DNA of 20,795 nucleotides, taken from Plakobranchus ocellatus. Its lineage: Eukaryota; Mollusca; Gastropoda; Plakobranchidae. The notes beneath the pieces were generated by a model. The model was not told where the DNA came from. It saw only the letters and a list, made by a program, of their open reading frames with translations, and searched no databases. The translations under genes were made by a program, and so were the position numbers. Below, piece after piece: positions 19,701 to 20,795 of this stretch. The stretch lies in the NCBI GenBank assembly GCA_019648995.1, contig BLXT01002912.1, positions 44,699 to 65,493 on the forward strand, given 5' to 3'. Every line of letters starts with the position of its first letter. Position 1 is the first letter of the stretch.

Positions 19701-20656
19701 TGACTCTTGCCTCAGACACTCTAAGAATGTGTGAGCCAGCGAAGTTGTGTATCTTAGACCTAGGTAAAGAAAAAGAATGATAATTGAAAGTGTGCATCCA
19801 TTCGTCTCATAGAGTTAACGCTCTACCTTGGGAGATCTAATCTGAATCAGACAAAATCGTCCGTTTTTACACATTTTTAACAGTAGTGCTTACCTCAATT
19901 CTACATGAATTCTTTGTAAATTAAAGCTCACTTTGTTGATCCAAACAGTTTTCAGTTGAGCAGAGATAAACTATTGCTATGAAAAATTTTTCAATTTAAT
20001 ATAAGCCCTCCATTTCAGGGCTTGGAATAAACAACTCATAACTTGAAAAGTATTGCTTGTTAGGTTTTAGACCCTATATCACTGACATGTCTTTTCTTCC
20101 TTTGTGAGTACCACATCTGAATTAAACTTAGATGATCATTTCTTTACACTTATGCTCACAAGGAGCTGATAATGATATGTCCTCTTTTATCTGTTCAAAT
20201 TGGAAAAAAAAAAACAACCAAATATTGGTCTTAACTATGCCTCTACCACACTTTAAATCTAAATGGTAAGGGAGATACTCAAGCTCTTTGGGATGACTCG
20301 ACCACATTTACTTTTCCTAATTTTTCATTTTGAAAATATATAGCCTAAATTGTGAACAAAAAAAATGTCAAACTTTGCTAAGGAGAGACTCTACCTTGCC
20401 TAACCAGATCTGACTGGTACGTGGAATCGTAGAGCGGCAGAAATGAGGAGTAAACAGTTGGGACAAGTTTAGACAGAACCAGGGAGGGCAGTTTCCACTG
20501 CGACATGAGAGCTTGTATAGAACGATCATGGTTTCCTTTCAAGGCCGCCTCCATTAGATGAATGCACAATATTGGCGGCACTTCCTCTATGGTCTGACGA
20601 GTTAAGCTTGCATCTCGAGCTATGTAAGCACAACAGGCTTCCAAAAGAGTGGGAAC
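15890..20656 (-). CDS. LRRC14/PRAME-family leucine-rich-repeat protein, five exons, 5' end outside window
   Basis: Minus-strand exons, in order, are 20656-20395, 19759-19658, 18892-18710, 17889-17723 and 16711-15890. They give 511 residues plus a stop; human LRRC14 has 493. Matches to LRRC14 as I recall it: VPPILCIHLMEAAL (about residue 26) against LPRELFPLLFKVAF; RRLDLTGFPT (about 112) against RVLDMTG; IEIKLDAF (about 183) against VEVRVDL; then LDLSCNHL, LDISNSRL, LRLSGCGL, LDLSENRL, LELQECSL and LNLQANPW repeats; and PPDCYPSL before the C-terminus. Residues 3-12 fit an elongin-BC box and 26-34 a Cul2-type box. Known of the family: substrate receptors of cullin-2 ubiquitin ligases; vertebrate LRRC14 also restrains IKK/NF-kB. 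Substrates here are unknown. An LRRC14B or other PRAME-like identity is possible, so no symbol is assigned. Confidence 0.88.
16712..17722 (-). other. Intron of LRRC14-like gene (1011 bp)
   Basis: Minus-strand GTCAAA donor and CTCTCAACCAG acceptor. It contains two 77-base diverged direct repeats near its 5' end, a TATA/ACATATG-rich stretch at 17345-17385, and a poly-T/poly-A patch at 16992-17013. Confidence 0.75.
17519..17693. repeat. Diverged tandem duplication (two 77-bp copies, 98-bp period)
   Basis: Copies at 17519-17595 and 17617-17693 align without gaps, with about 61 of 77 bases identical by eye. They share CTGAAAGG and the exact 15-mer GAGACTGCGACACAC. A 21-base unrelated spacer separates them. 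The right copy ends about 30 bases from the preceding splice donor of the LRRC14-like gene. Confidence 0.85.
17723..17889 (-). CDS. LRRC14-like 167-bp exon
   Basis: Encodes IEIKLDAFVTSE to NLLLKQ, aligning with the LRRC14 stretch from VEVRVDL to VALLQLL. The acceptor is CCCCCAG|CT. The donor is taken as AAGCAG|GTCAAA (phase 0), which joins directly to YLKGLQLKYNSL. A second phase-0 choice, GCA|GTCTCA about 36 bases further on, would insert about 12 residues and fits the family less well. A diverged duplicate of the DNA just beyond the donor lies in the intron. Confidence 0.78.
17890..18709 (-). other. Intron of LRRC14-like gene (820 bp)
   Basis: Minus-strand GTCAGT donor and TTCTCCCCCAG acceptor, phase 1. 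Nothing else recognised. Confidence 0.75.
18710..18892 (-). CDS. LRRC14-like 183-bp exon
   Basis: Encodes 61 residues from EVILYYLTSHC to LPQNI. The acceptor is CATTTCAG|CT. The donor chosen is ATCT|GTCAGT at 18709, because it preserves phase 1 and yields NISIEIKLDAF across the junction, matching LRRC14 PIPVEVRVDL. Open codons continue past it to near 18640, but they are Lys-rich low complexity and have no family match. Confidence 0.78.
18893..19657 (-). other. Intron of LRRC14-like gene (765 bp)
   Basis: Minus-strand GTATAT donor and CATTTCAG acceptor, phase 1. AT-rich, with poly-A runs; no nested feature recognised. Confidence 0.8.
19658..19759 (-). CDS. LRRC14-like 102-bp exon
   Basis: Encodes LRYTTSLAHTFLECLRQE and then a first LRR-like strand RRLDLTGFPT. 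The acceptor is TTTACCTAG|GT and the donor CTACTG|GTATAT, phase 1 on both sides. It is too short to be a long open frame. It was found by joining phases between its neighbours and by similarity to the LRRC14 segment ending RVLDMTG. Confidence 0.82.
19760..20394 (-). other. Intron of LRRC14-like gene (635 bp)
   Basis: Minus-strand GTAGAG donor and TTTACCTAG acceptor, phase 1. AT-rich, with nothing else recognised. Confidence 0.8.
20395..20656 (-). CDS. LRRC14-like internal exon with BC box and Cul2-type box
   Basis: The acceptor is TTTTGTTTTGTAG|GTT after a long pyrimidine tract, and the donor is CAAG|GTAGAG. At 262 bases it ends in phase 1. The codon just before the exon is TAG in frame, so coding must arrive by splicing. 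About 12-15 N-terminal residues, including the start Met, are therefore in an exon to the right of the window. It encodes VPTLLEACCAYI to DLVRQ. Confidence 0.88.
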
Positions 20657-20795
20657 CTACAAAACAAAAGAAAAAAGGACTAAATAGTCAAAGGCGCAGA
20701 ACAACATTTTTCATTCTTATACTAGGAAAATTCTTCAGTTATTCATAATTGATACATAATTTTTTTTTTTTTTTTTTTGGGGGGGGGGGGGGGGG
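20657..20795 (-). other. Intron part at the right edge, with T19G17 homopolymer end
   Basis: On the minus strand this is the end of the intron preceding the exon at 20656. The window finishes in 19 T and then at least 17 G. No first exon or start codon of the LRRC14-like gene is present. Confidence 0.7.

Noticed and set aside
1-20795. CRISPR arrays, operons, toxin systems or other prokaryotic or novel multi-gene systems
   Set aside because: All genes are intron-split animal genes, and no spaced short direct-repeat array or gene cluster is present. The only arrays are simple microsatellites.

Overview
The window is AT-rich animal nuclear DNA: long introns with GT..AG boundaries, many microsatellites and homopolymer runs, and decayed transposons. 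The two protein genes, and the style of the LINE, SINE and DNA-transposon remnants, fit an invertebrate, probably a lophotrochozoan and perhaps a gastropod mollusc. The placement rests on general protein resemblance, not on a search.

Layout: 1-3350 is intergenic and low in information. It holds a TAG/CAG microsatellite (1-118), a purine GA tract (354-560), a long pyrimidine CT tract (1256-1652) and a 5'-truncated, decayed LINE tail on the minus strand (2387-3066). From about 3380 to 8760 lies a complete three-exon plus-strand gene for the axonemal dynein light chain DNAL4 (coding exons 3547-3618, 5987-6070 and 7956-8120), with a promoter-like stretch upstream and a double AATAAA at 8732-8747. 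From 8760 to 15889 there is no gene. This stretch holds a tRNA-derived SINE (about 8970-9250), a hAT-like non-autonomous DNA transposon sitting in a (TA)n tract (11736-13177), a weaker SINE candidate near 13570-13660, and probably the 3' UTR of the next gene. From 15890 to the right edge runs a minus-strand gene of the LRRC14/PRAME leucine-rich-repeat family. Five coding exons are visible; the first exon or exons lie past the right edge.

The two genes are convergent (tail to tail) about 7.8 kb apart, and nothing suggests that they act together. DNAL4 belongs to the ciliary dynein arms. LRRC14-family proteins are substrate receptors of cullin-2 ubiquitin ligases and, in vertebrates, dampen NF-kB signalling. 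The remaining open frames are low-complexity or chance frames.

I found no undescribed biological system here. The points most worth a second look are the structure of the inverted-repeat transposon, the clear elongin-BC and Cul2 box signature at the N-terminus of the LRRC14-like protein, and a diverged 77-bp tandem duplication beside one of its splice donors.
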